Shown here: piece by piece, positions 1-6,747 of the stretch | How positions within the stretch are numbered: position 1 is the first letter of the stretch | How the letters are laid out: each line of letters opens with the position of its first letter | IMG/VR virus record: IMGVR_UViG_3300009285_009257 | Location: 1-36,124 of that record | Direction: 5' to 3' (one strand) | From: a virus | DNA length: 36,124 nucleotides | Program-made: the position numbers and the translations under genes | The notes under the pieces: model-generated | Seen by the model: the letters and a program-made list of their open reading frames with translations, nothing else | What the model was told of the DNA's origin: nothing | Databases searched by the model: none

Positions 1-99
1 TTTTTTTGATTTTCCATAGTTTTTTGTTAATCTTTATTCTAGTAAACATAGCAGTGAAACATATATATGTTTCACCACTATGTCCTATCATTTTTATTT

Positions 100-441
100 T
101 TAATCTTTAATATAAACCCGACCACCAAAAGCACAAAGGGTTTTTTGGGCGTCATCTTCAAGGTCGTTGATAATATCAATCAAATCTTTTTGAGCCATAT
201 CATCCCACAGCTTAACATCACAATTATAAACAACCTCATAAAACCTGTTGTCCTTGTTGACTTCAACCCTCGCCTCATTCCAGTAGGAGTCGGCTGAACT
301 ATCCTCAAGGCAATAAAAATTAAATGATACAGTCCCCAAATTGCTCATGTCCTCAATTATCTTTCTAGCTTCGTTCATGGAAAACTCGGCGGGCATATCT
401 TCCGCCGTGAATTTCTTCAACTCTTTTTGTGTAATCTTCAT
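100..441 (-). CDS. Hypothetical protein, 113 aa, last gene of leftward operon
   Basis: I do not recognise this family. The product is acidic, with no signal peptide or membrane segment. It has a lysine-rich N-terminus followed by alternating short strands and helices. It is the last complete gene of the leftward block, 25 nt downstream of the next gene, and starts at an ATG with an A/T-rich leader and no Shine-Dalgarno site, like its neighbours. It is probably a soluble early phage protein, but nothing in it shows a function. Confidence 0.75.
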   Translation of the reverse strand: MKITQKELKKFTAEDMPAEFSMNEARKIIEDMSNLGTVSFNFYCLEDSSADSYWNEARVEVNKDNRFYEVVYNCDVKLWDDMAQKDLIDIINDLEDDAQKTLCAFGGRVYIKD

Positions 442-466
442 ATGAAATGTTTAGTTTAATAATTTA

Positions 467-976
467 TTATTCTACCAAATCAAATACTATTTTTTCATAC
501 CCCTTGGGCTTTTTATCCTCTACCGGTATAATATCCCTAGCCCATAAGCCGACCAAACTGTTTTCGACATGGAAGTCACCTCCACCCCTGCCATTGCCCT
601 CACAGGTTAAGAGTGGTAATGGGTTAATTTTCCAACCACTATCCCCTTCTGGGATTTCCGAAAAATCTACAAAGTATTTTTTAGAGTGATTTACTAAAAA
701 CTTATAAACAGAATTGCTATCTTTTTTCTCCGGTTCAATCTTTTTACTTTTACCGTCATCTAAAGCCTTGTTTAACTTTTCGTCATCTGCATAATCACCA
801 AGCCAAACTATTCTATTTTTATACCAACTACCATTTGGCTTTAATAGCTCACAAACTGTTTCTACAAAATCGTTTCCTACCCAAGAATGCTCCATTAGCT
901 TCAGGCCATTGTCGTAATCGTGGCTACTAAGGTGTTCTTTTTTATCCAAGTTTATTGGATGATAATACTGTCCCAT
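467..976 (-). CDS. Hypothetical protein, 169 aa (MGQYYHPINLD start)
   Basis: This is a soluble, mixed alpha/beta protein. Its N-terminus (MGQYYHPINLDKKEHL) and the segment LKLMEHSWVGND look like conserved blocks of a small phage-associated family, but I cannot attach a function. A glycine-rich stretch (GNGRGGGDFH, about residues 127-136) sits before the C-terminal strands. The next gene upstream also begins MGxYY, so the two could be distant relatives or share a start-proximal motif. It is expressed leftward with its neighbours, 18 nt from the next gene. Confidence 0.8.
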   Translation of the reverse strand: MGQYYHPINLDKKEHLSSHDYDNGLKLMEHSWVGNDFVETVCELLKPNGSWYKNRIVWLGDYADDEKLNKALDDGKSKKIEPEKKDSNSVYKFLVNHSKKYFVDFSEIPEGDSGWKINPLPLLTCEGNGRGGGDFHVENSLVGLWARDIIPVEDKKPKGYEKIVFDLVE

Positions 977-994
977 ACAAATATAAGTTAATAA

Positions 995-1369
995 TTAAAT
1001 TTCTGCATCGAAACAACAGCTCCCACTTTCTTTAAGGCATTTTTGGATTTTTTCTCCAAGTCCCAACCTAGCATACCAAACTAAAAGTTTTTTTGTTTTC
1101 ACCATAGTAATATCTAAAAACTTTCTTAACATCTCGTCATTGTAAACATTGTTTTTTTCAAAGAAAACATCCATTTGTTTTTTATACTTGCTCAATTCAG
1201 TTAAGCATTTTTTGACACCTGCATTGACCTTTTTTAAGTCTTTGGTTGAAAAGTAATACTGAAGGTTTGTGATTTCATCACCTACTACACCAAAAAAATC
1301 AGCGTCATTTGAATCTTGGACTGCAAACCAAAATTTGCCCTCGATATCCCCAGAATAATATCTCCCCAT
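995..1369 (-). CDS. Hypothetical protein, 124 aa (MGRYYSGDIEGKFWF start)
   Basis: The product opens with MGRYYSGDIEGKFWF, followed by a lysine-rich helical region and two cysteines near the end (SCCF). It has no membrane segment and no recognised catalytic motif. I do not recognise a function. It lies upstream of the MGQYY gene on the same strand. About 100 nt of intergenic DNA carrying a 60-nt repeat separates it from the next gene to the right. Confidence 0.78.
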   Translation of the reverse strand: MGRYYSGDIEGKFWFAVQDSNDADFFGVVGDEITNLQYYFSTKDLKKVNAGVKKCLTELSKYKKQMDVFFEKNNVYNDEMLRKFLDITMVKTKKLLVWYARLGLGEKIQKCLKESGSCCFDAEI

Positions 1370-1410
1370 ATTTTTTATAGTTATTAGTTATTTTAGTTAT
1401 TTATATTCTC

Positions 1411-1470
1411 GACCTTTCGCTCAAAGCCTCGAATCTTTACGGCTCAAGGCTAACTGCCAAAGGTGGAAAG
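1411..1470. repeat. 60-nt intergenic repeat, copy 1
   Basis: This segment aligns without gaps to 2071-2130, with 46 of 60 positions identical by my count. The best blocks are GGCTCAAGGCTAA and AAAGGTGGAAA. Both copies lie just after the stop codons of leftward genes. The core GGCTCAAGGCT also occurs inverted (AGCCTTGAGCC) at 5735-5745 and 6384-6394. It does not look coding. Confidence 0.75.
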
Positions 1471-1472
1471 GC

Positions 1473-1631
1473 TTATTTAGTCAACCCAATAAACACTAAA
1501 AGTATAATGGCTATTTCGGCTGTTATAATAAGCCAGTAAAGTATTTCCCCCATTATCCGTCCACACTTTAAGCGTAAATCTTTTTGTTTTAATGTTAGCC
1601 ATGACCATTTGTATTTTTGATAAAAAGTCAT
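1473..1631 (-). CDS. Small single-pass membrane protein, 52 aa
   Basis: The ATG ORF encodes a basic N-terminal half (MTFYQKYKWSWLTLKQKDLR) followed by a hydrophobic helix at about residues 31-50 (YWLIITAEIAIILLVFIGL), ending TK. This gives a type II or III single-pass membrane topology with a positively charged cytoplasmic side. It fits tightly between two leftward genes, with its stop beside the 60-nt repeat. Small phage membrane peptides of this type often affect lysis timing or superinfection, but nothing here identifies the role. Confidence 0.5.
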   Translation of the reverse strand: MTFYQKYKWSWLTLKQKDLRLKCGRIMGEILYWLIITAEIAIILLVFIGLTK

Positions 1632-1647
1632 ATTAAATTATTATTGT

Positions 1648-1803
1648 TTATTTATTAGAATCTTTTAGAATTTTTTTAAAGATAATATACGCTGATCCCT
1701 CAAAAGTGTTTTCATCTATATTGTTAAGCATATCAAAATTTGATTTCTCAAAATCTTTACACCAACTTTTTATTTTGTTTAATTGTTCTTTTGTAGTATT
1801 CAT
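1648..1803 (-). CDS. Hypothetical protein, 51 aa
   Basis: This short ATG ORF encodes a helical, highly charged protein (MNTTKEQLNKIKSWCKDFEK at the start, KKILKDSNK at the end). It lies 16 nt upstream of the small membrane protein gene and 12 nt downstream of the 63-aa gene, which is typical operon spacing. I do not recognise a family. Its support is the spacing and the phage-like codon use. Confidence 0.5.
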   Translation of the reverse strand: MNTTKEQLNKIKSWCKDFEKSNFDMLNNIDENTFEGSAYIIFKKILKDSNK

Positions 1804-1815
1804 ACATTTTTTAAA

Positions 1816-2007
1816 TTAGTTTGTAAATTTTACTCTTGTATATTTATTGCCTTTTGGCTGTCCTATTATTTCAAATTCGCCTCGCTTTATTTTTTCAGAC
1901 AAGTAATCACTAATATAATAATCCTCAAATCTTGCTACTGTTTTGAAATCTTTTACCAATCCAACTATAATCTTGCCATTTGTCGTTGTTCTTATGTAAG
2001 TTTTCAT
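1816..2007 (-). CDS. Hypothetical protein, 63 aa
   Basis: This is a small basic protein predicted to be mostly beta strand at both ends (MKTYIRTTTNGKIIVGLVKD and EIIGQPKGNKYTRVKFTN), with a short helix between. It has no cysteines and no membrane segment. It belongs to the leftward operon and has an A/T-rich leader without a Shine-Dalgarno site. I do not recognise a function. Confidence 0.6.
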   Translation of the reverse strand: MKTYIRTTTNGKIIVGLVKDFKTVARFEDYYISDYLSEKIKRGEFEIIGQPKGNKYTRVKFTN

Positions 2008-2070
2008 ACATTTTTATAGTTATTTAATTAAAATTTTCTCAAATTTAAGGTATTCAGATATTAAATTATC

Positions 2071-2130
2071 AACCTTTTGCTTATAGCCTCAAACCCCAAA
2101 GGCTCAAGGCTAATGGCTAAAGGTGGAAAA
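2071..2130. repeat. 60-nt intergenic repeat, copy 2
   Basis: This is the partner of 1411-1470, exactly 660 nt away, in the same orientation and ungapped. The ten bases GGCTCAAGGC at its centre are identical. It lies between the stop of the 97-aa gene and the start of the 63-aa gene, so it would be transcribed as part of the leftward mRNA. Confidence 0.75.
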
Positions 2131-2135
2131 CTTAC

Positions 2136-2429
2136 CTAATTTTCTGCGTAAAACCCTTCACCTTCTACCATAATTGGAGCATTCATATTCTGCACCCCTT
2201 CAATTTCATTTATTTTTTCCCAAATTTTCTCTAATTGCCAATACAGATTTACACTTCTATTACTATCGTGTTCTAAAAAAACAGTTTCGCCTTCCACTAA
2301 AACACTTGAAAAATTAAAATTCCCATTGTCATCTTCTTGTGCCATTTTTTTAAGCACTTGTTTTATTGTTTTTGTTGTTTTTTTGTTATTACAGTTGATT
2401 TCGGCAGACACTTTTGCATAAATTCCCAT
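2136..2429 (-). CDS. Hypothetical protein, 97 aa
   Basis: The product is an acidic alpha/beta protein with a basic N-terminal segment (NCNNKKTTKTIKQVLKK). It then has strands and the helix YWQLEKIWEKINEIEGV. It has no membrane region and no recognisable catalytic motif. I cannot name it. It is followed by repeat copy 2 and preceded by the frameshifted HTH gene. Confidence 0.7.
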   Translation of the reverse strand: MGIYAKVSAEINCNNKKTTKTIKQVLKKMAQEDDNGNFNFSSVLVEGETVFLEHDSNRSVNLYWQLEKIWEKINEIEGVQNMNAPIMVEGEGFYAEN

Positions 2430-2529
2430 AGATTTATATTTTATTTATTATTTAGATTTTTGAATAACTGGACATAACAGGCGTTTTTTTGCTCTTATTT
2501 TTTGTATAGCTTTACAATGTTTTTCTCTG

Positions 2530-2760
2530 TCATAATATTTTAACCATACTTTTTTTTTCTTTTCTATCAGCATACAATTTTGACAATCGTTCAAAATATA
2601 AGATAAAAACAATCAATCTTCTGCTTACTCCATAATATTTTGCGGTTTCTCGTTGCGATTTGACCGACTTATAATAAGCTCGGATTGCCTCATATTCTGA
2701 CGGCATTATTTTCCTCCGTCCGTCTTGATTCATAGTGAATGGTTTAAATTCTTGAGACAT
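2530..2760 (-). CDS. HTH DNA-binding protein, apparently shortened by a homopolymer frameshift
   Basis: Residues 35-56 (SQRETAKYYGVSRRLIVFIL and flanks) form a helix-turn-helix of the short phage type, in which the second helix follows YGVSRR. The reading frame ends soon after a run of nine A (2550-2558 on this strand). One A fewer would join it to an open frame running to 2448. That frame encodes KKVWLKYYDREKHCKAIQKI and a basic RAKKR tail, which is the C-terminal pattern I associate with such proteins. The full-length form would be about 103 aa. It is probably a transcription regulator or small DNA-binding protein. Sequencing error, true decay and slippage cannot be told apart from one sequence. 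Confidence 0.6.
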   Translation of the reverse strand: MSQEFKPFTMNQDGRRKIMPSEYEAIRAYYKSVKSQRETAKYYGVSRRLIVFILYFERLSKLYADRKEKKSMVKIL

Positions 2761-2875
2761 AAACTTATTTTTTTTGCTTTCTTTACTTTTCCGTCAAGTT
2801 GTGGCGGTTTTTCAAATTGATATTATATAAAAATTAAGCCAAACAGACCCTTTAAAATTTAAAGTAATGGTATAC

Positions 2876-2930
2876 CATTAAAAATGTAATTTTATCGCTG
2901 TACGAGGCTTGTAGAGCTTCAGAATTGAAG
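2876..2930 (+). ncRNA. Candidate structured RNA/DNA element, copy 1
   Basis: This 55-nt segment aligns without gaps to 6490-6544 (44 of 55 identical by my count). Both can fold a 5-bp stem around the same TTGTAGA loop. Here the stem is GAGGC (2904-2908) with GCTTC (2916-2920). In the other copy it is GGGGC with ACCCC, so an A-T pair becomes G-C and a G.T pair becomes G-C. The closing pair next to the loop is lost there. AGAATTGAAG follows in both. The strand is chosen by convention only. Confidence 0.5.
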
Positions 2931-2969
2931 ATATAAGCTAAACATTAAAACTATAAAACATCATTCTAT

Positions 2970-3272
2970 TTATTTTAAATATTCCTTTATCCTTTTTTCT
3001 TTTCCAAAAATATCCCTCTCTATCCCAAAACCAAAAGGCAATTTCAACTCCTCCAATTCTGCAAGGCTAAAATAACCCCACTCATCACATCCCCCACCAA
3101 AAATTGATACATAGCCAAAAAAAACTTGCTCTGTCTCGTTGTATTCTGTCGCATACCAAGTCCCAGCTCCAACTGGATTGAAAAATTTAGCTATAACAAT
3201 CGGATTAGGATTGTTTTCTTGACTACCAACTTCTCGAAAACGCTCAATAATTTTTTTTGTTAATAATTTCAT
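2970..3272 (-). CDS. DUF2958 family protein, 100 aa
   Basis: The pattern VIAKFFNPVGAGTWYATEY, FFGYVSIFGGGCDEWGYFSL, AELEELKLPFGFGIERDIFG matches my memory of DUF2958, a small family found on mobile elements and phages. Its features are a TWY motif, a G..E.GYFSL block and a terminal ERD. The length is normal for the family, and the biochemical role is unknown. It sits in the leftward operon 6 nt from the 69-aa gene. Confidence 0.8.
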   Translation of the reverse strand: MKLLTKKIIERFREVGSQENNPNPIVIAKFFNPVGAGTWYATEYNETEQVFFGYVSIFGGGCDEWGYFSLAELEELKLPFGFGIERDIFGKEKRIKEYLK

Positions 3273-3278
3273 AAATTT

Positions 3279-3488
3279 TTAATCTTCGTGAATTAAATGA
3301 AACGGCACAAAATTTTTACTTTCTGCGACTTCTTTAATTGTTTTTTCTACATCTTCACTATCATCCCATACACCTACAATAGTTTCAGAATAAACACGAA
3401 TAATTCGTTGATTGTAGATATTGACACAAAGCTCCTGTGTATTGTCATCGGGCATACAGTATATCAATGAATAATCACAATAATACAT
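3279..3488 (-). CDS. Hypothetical protein, 69 aa
   Basis: This is an acidic small protein with several aromatic residues at the N-terminus (MYYCDYSLIYCMPDD) and a helix (VEKTIKEVAES) near the end. It has no membrane segment. The downstream DUF2958 gene starts 6 nt after its stop, so the two are likely co-translated. I do not recognise a function. Confidence 0.65.
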   Translation of the reverse strand: MYYCDYSLIYCMPDDNTQELCVNIYNQRIIRVYSETIVGVWDDSEDVEKTIKEVAESKNFVPFHLIHED

Positions 3489-3555
3489 AGTTTTATTTTT
3501 ATGATTTAATGCAAAGGGGATTTATGTAATTCCCCCAAACACCAAATCGTAAAAT

Positions 3556-4332
3556 CTAATAATTGTGATCATAATCAAACCCAAAGCCCACAGACCGATT
3601 GAAGTCTATTGTCCTGTTAGTATATTCTTTTGGATGTTCTGCATTGTTAGCCAAAAACTTAAATTCAGATAATTCAAAGTCAAAGGTGTAAACCCCCTCA
3701 ATGTTTTGATTCAATGATTCAATCTCTTTATCAAAAGCCAAGCCATAAGAGATTACAGAATATTCAAAACTAATTGTTGCAGATGATATAATTATGCAAT
3801 CATCAAGAACATAAACCTCAAAATCACCGAATAAGTACATTTTTTCATTGTTTGGCGATAATAACATTGCCCTTCCAGTAAAATTGTGAGATATAGCTGT
3901 CTCATTGATTGCCTTAGTAATGCTATCATCTTTTTTATCAGTCGTATTTATTTTTTCCGCCAATTCCTCAAAAAATAGTAAACTATCAGATTTAACATTT
4001 TTTGTTCTATTCCTACCTGTCCAACCATTATGCCCGAAATGCCAACCGTCAATGTCCCATAGATGTATATTTTGATAATTCATATCCCCAGCCGTAGCAT
4101 ATCTAGCGTGAAAAACCATAAAATCAAAATCGGTTTCAATGTTCTTTTCAATCATTTTATAAAAAATTTTTGGATTGAGGGTTCTTATTTTTTGCCCTGC
4201 CGATGTGAGCATGGCGAAGCCATGCGGATTAGCATTTATTTTGGCTACCATAATTTCCAAAAAGGCTTTTTGGGTTTCCTCACTTAGTTTTTTATTTTTT
4301 TTTGTTGGAATAATTGTTGCTAGATAACACAT
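3556..4332 (-). CDS. Class-II (Ntn) glutamine amidotransferase-like protein, 258 aa
   Basis: The start is MCYLATI, which places Cys2 as the N-terminal nucleophile once Met1 is removed, as in class-II glutamine amidotransferases. The family's conserved blocks follow: FHARYATAGD (about residues 74-83), an N-x-x-H segment and HNG at 101-103. These domains release ammonia from glutamine for a partner synthase, or hydrolyse amide or gamma-glutamyl bonds. Here the domain stands alone (258 aa) and lies 6 nt downstream of an amidoligase gene. Aravind and colleagues have described this kind of neighbourhood for peptide- or metabolite-modifying systems. The substrate is unknown, and the amide chemistry is inferred. 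Confidence 0.82.
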   Translation of the reverse strand: MCYLATIIPTKKNKKLSEETQKAFLEIMVAKINANPHGFAMLTSAGQKIRTLNPKIFYKMIEKNIETDFDFMVFHARYATAGDMNYQNIHLWDIDGWHFGHNGWTGRNRTKNVKSDSLLFFEELAEKINTTDKKDDSITKAINETAISHNFTGRAMLLSPNNEKMYLFGDFEVYVLDDCIIISSATISFEYSVISYGLAFDKEIESLNQNIEGVYTFDFELSEFKFLANNAEHPKEYTNRTIDFNRSVGFGFDYDHNY

Positions 4333-4338
4333 ATTTAT

Positions 4339-5040
4339 TTAAAGATTAAGATTAATGCTAGAAGGCTGACAATTATCTATCACAATGTTTATTGTTTCTG
4401 CATTTTCTATTTTTTCAAAATTAATAATAATTTTCTGATTTTTTGTTTTTTCATCCTCAACTTCTTGCGAGTATATTTTTTTAGCTAAAAATAAATAATC
4501 ATCAATCAATGTCAATAACTTCATAATGTTGTCCTCCCTATGCTCGCAAGGAGCTAAAAACCGAAACTCAAGCGTCCCGATAGGATGAAAACGACAAAAG
4601 CGGTATTTTGTTCCGTTTTCGGCGTCGTACATAAAATTTGCCTTATTATACTTTTGACAAAAACGATTACCCTTTAATCTCGCTTGAACACATTCACACA
4701 TCGTCCCAGCCTCTCCCTGTAGTTTTGAAATAAAACTCCACGAAGTAGCAAGATTTTGTAATATGCTGGATGGATAGTCAAACAAGGACACATGCAAGTG
4801 AAGTCCACAAGTATTGTTGTAGATATAATTTTCTCCGATTATGAATGTTCGCAACAACTCAAGTGTAGGTTTAACAAAATTAGCATAACTCGCAAATTCT
4901 TCTTCTCTGATTGAATTCCCAAGATAATCGCTAACAGTGACAGATCCGTCCCCCTTATAGTCTCCTAGCTTTCTGGTCTTATAGTATATATTTTGATTAA
5001 ATTTCCCCTCGAGCTCAAATCCGATTTTAAAGTTTCTCAT
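4339..5040 (-). CDS. Amidoligase (COOH-NH2 ligase type), 233 aa
   Basis: The visible motifs fit the putative amidoligase family (Pfam Amidoligase_2), a glutamine-synthetase-like fold that couples ATP hydrolysis to amide bond formation. They are GFELEG at residues 7-12 (metal/ATP-binding acidic residues), GDGSV at 30-34, CGLHLHVSLF at 78-87, and R150 with HPIGTLEFRFL to 162. The length is slightly short but complete. It is immediately upstream of the glutamine amidotransferase-like gene in the same leftward operon, so the two probably act together on an amino or carboxyl group of a peptide, protein or metabolite. The identity of the substrate cannot be read from the sequence. Confidence 0.85.
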   Translation of the reverse strand: MRNFKIGFELEGKFNQNIYYKTRKLGDYKGDGSVTVSDYLGNSIREEEFASYANFVKPTLELLRTFIIGENYIYNNTCGLHLHVSLFDYPSSILQNLATSWSFISKLQGEAGTMCECVQARLKGNRFCQKYNKANFMYDAENGTKYRFCRFHPIGTLEFRFLAPCEHREDNIMKLLTLIDDYLFLAKKIYSQEVEDEKTKNQKIIINFEKIENAETINIVIDNCQPSSINLNL

Positions 5041-5048
5041 ATTTTTTT

Positions 5049-5504
5049 TTAAATCTCAAAAGTGACTAAAGCCTTTATTTTATCTTTTTTCAAAAAATTT
5101 TGGTATAAATCCTTAGAAAATTGTGCCAACTTCTCAATATAATTCTTCAATCCATCGTGAGTGATAAGCTCTGTTGTCCGCATTGTTAATCCTTCACTAA
5201 TCCCTACAGCTCGTAGGATAGCCACATTTATTCTGCTCCCATCAATCAGCCCAGACCCGAAATCATCAAAAAAATATTCGTCAAAATAAGATACTGACTT
5301 CTTCATTGCCTCATTGATTTTTTCATTGTTGGTATAAAACTGAAGCCCTTCATTGTTGGTATTATACCAACGACCAGAAAGCCCTGTTGAACTCTCGGAT
5401 AGATTTTTAAATAACTCCTCCAATTTTTTTGTTGCCTTGACCTTGAGGAGAAGAGCCTCCCCCTCTTTCACTGCCTCGAATTGTAATAATGTTTTTTTAG
5501 CCAT
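5049..5504 (-). CDS. Hypothetical protein, about 151 aa, first gene of leftward operon
   Basis: I place the start at ATG 5504 (MAKKTLLQFEAV) rather than at a GTG six codons upstream. The ATG has the A/T-rich leader used elsewhere in this window. The protein is soluble and helical at both ends, with a central block ESSTGLSGRWYNTNNEGLQF and a lysine-rich C-terminus. I do not recognise it. It is the first gene after the leftward promoter region and lies 8 nt before the amidoligase gene, so it may be a partner or substrate of that enzyme. That link is speculative. Confidence 0.7.
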   Translation of the reverse strand: MAKKTLLQFEAVKEGEALLLKVKATKKLEELFKNLSESSTGLSGRWYNTNNEGLQFYTNNEKINEAMKKSVSYFDEYFFDDFGSGLIDGSRINVAILRAVGISEGLTMRTTELITHDGLKNYIEKLAQFSKDLYQNFLKKDKIKALVTFEI

Positions 5505-5522
5505 ATGTTTTATCGCTTTCAC

Positions 5523-5885
5523 CTTTTTAATCTCTTATGGGTCAATTTTAAGCCCCATTTTTTGGCTAAAATTGAAAAATAAGCTAAAAATGGCGAAATG
5601 TTAAATAATTTTTGGATCTTTAAGGCTCTAAGGCGGAGGGCAATCGTCATAAGACGAAAGGGCATATGGAACGCCCAACCGCTAAGGGCGGGAATAGCCG
5701 ATGCAGTAATCAACTATTATCTTACCCGCCCCCAAGCCTTGAGCCTCCAAGCTCTACAAGCCAATTACTAACACATTGAGCCGACAAGGTGGATGAATAA
5801 TCACCCATAGTCCCTTTTTTTCGACAAAAATGTGTAAAGATATTAGCCTATATGCCAATGGTACAGTTCATTCCTTCCTATTATT
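5523..5885. other. Leader/intergenic stretch before the leftward operon
   Basis: No credible gene is visible. On the leftward transcript this would be a leader of roughly 370 nt. It contains several small inverted repeats: CGTC-ATAA-GACG at about 5646-5657, and GCCC with GGGC around 5671-5689. There is also an inverted copy of the GGCTCAAGGCT core (5735-5745) and the 14-mer AAGCTCTACAAGCC (5749-5762). That 14-mer is the reverse complement of the hairpin-loop region of the element at 2876-2930. It may be a structured 5' leader. Confidence 0.4.
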
Positions 5886-5914
5886 AGGATACAGTATTTT
5901 TTTCTGCTTGTCAA
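5886..5914 (-). promoter_or_regulatory. Leftward sigma70-like promoter
   Basis: On the minus strand TTGACA (5909-5914) is followed by a 17-nt spacer and TATCCT (5886-5891). It points at the leftward early operon, whose first gene starts about 380 nt downstream. It is the only good match to the consensus that I found between 5.5 and 6.7 kb on this strand. Confidence 0.6.
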
Positions 5915-6149
5915 GTGAGTAGTTTTTTTTATCCACAGCCCAAAGCTAAGAGTCGTAAAAGGTATATTTGCCGACACTTGAAACTAATAGAACAAGCCAA
6001 AAGACTAAAAATGTTACAGTCAAGTCTATATCATTTTCCCCGACAGGTATTTTGCCCCAAGCCCCAAGCCTCAAGCCCTAACCTAAAAAACTTACAAGCC
6101 CCCCCACAACTCACGAGCCTAAAGCCCAAAGGCGGAAGGCTTGTGGTTG

Positions 6150-6213
6150 CGTGGTGGAAGGGTGGGGGGGGAGTGTCTTGGCGGGGACTCCCCCAAATGT
6201 GCCCCCCCCTTAT
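6150..6213. other. Very GC-rich inverted repeat
   Basis: A run of eight G (about 6163-6170) faces a run of eight C (about 6202-6209), and an inner GGGGACTCCCCC hairpin lies between them. In a genome this AT-rich such a structure is conspicuous. It is preceded by GGCGGAAGGCTTG, part of the dispersed repeat family. It could be a strong transcription block between the divergent units or part of an origin. No gene is visible across 5915-6700. Confidence 0.45.
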
Positions 6214-6315
6214 ATATGGTACCCTCACGCTCTGCGGATAAAATTTTAGGAAAGAGTATGTCTATCTGGTTATGTTGCCCCATTGCTTTGTGGTTACTAA
6301 TCTTTTGGTTGCCAG

Positions 6316-6430
6316 CCTTAAGCCTTGAGCTTTTGGCTTTTGGTTTCAGGTTATGGGCTTTAAGCCTTGGGTTCTAAGCCCTAAGCCTTGAGCCCTGAGG
6401 CTTGGGTTCTAAGCCCTAGGCCTCAAAGCC
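6316..6430. repeat. Cluster of AAGCC-type repeats with an 18-nt direct repeat
   Basis: This stretch is built of degenerate AAGCCYTRAGCC units. It includes an exact 18-nt direct repeat, CTTGGGTTCTAAGCCCTA, at 6366-6383 and 6401-6418. The AGCCTTGAGCC core is at 6384-6394, and a one-base variant is at 6321-6331. There is no coding signal. The array resembles protein-binding iterons or recombination substrates, but the function is unknown. Confidence 0.55.
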
Positions 6431-6489
6431 AGGGGTCATCCAAAAAGAGTGTCAAAACAGGGGTCTAAAAAGGCTGAGTGGTACATTAT

Positions 6490-6544
6490 CATTAAAAGTA
6501 TAGTTTCGATGCTGTACGGGGCTTGTAGAACCCCAGAATTGAAG
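6490..6544 (+). ncRNA. Candidate structured RNA/DNA element, copy 2
   Basis: This is the 55-nt partner of 2876-2930. The stem GGGG with CCCC encloses CTTGTAGAA, and AGAATTGAAG follows. The conserved loop together with altered but still pairable stem bases suggests selection on structure. It lies in the gene-free control region, while the first copy lies between genes of the leftward operon. Confidence 0.5.
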
Positions 6545-6589
6545 CTGGAGGTTGAGTGTTAGTTAGGTTTTGTCCTTTTGGTGTGATGG

Positions 6590-6645
6590 TTGGGGGTAGG
6601 GGGGGGGGCAGTTGGGTAGGGTGGTGGAGAGGTGAAAAAGAGTTG
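6590..6645 (+). other. G-rich tract with G-quadruplex potential
   Basis: The + strand carries a G5 run, TA, a G-run of about ten, then GGGTAGGG and GGTGG within about 40 nt. Four or more G-tracts this close could form a quadruplex. The surrounding region has no gene. Assembly or sequencing errors are likely in the longest G-run. Confidence 0.45.
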
Positions 6646-6712
6646 GGGTCAAAAAAAATCCGGCTAGGATTTGGGTAATATTGACAGTTTTGGTGTTTTA
6701 TGGTTATTTAGA

Positions 6713-6741
6713 TTGACAAGTAAAGTTTTGTGTGTTAAGAT
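6713..6741 (+). promoter_or_regulatory. Rightward sigma70-like promoter P1
   Basis: TTGACA (6713-6718), a 17-nt spacer and TAAGAT (6736-6741). Transcription would begin near 6748 and run into a structured, gene-free stretch and then the 49-aa membrane peptide. A second, weaker TTGACA lies at 6681-6686. Confidence 0.65.
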
Positions 6742-6747
6742 AAAGAA

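Noticed and set aside
5519-6377. Several 60-108-codon ORFs in the control region on both strands
   Set aside because: They overlap each other, coincide with GC-rich repeats, and have biased Pro/Gly/Leu composition without starts of the local type.
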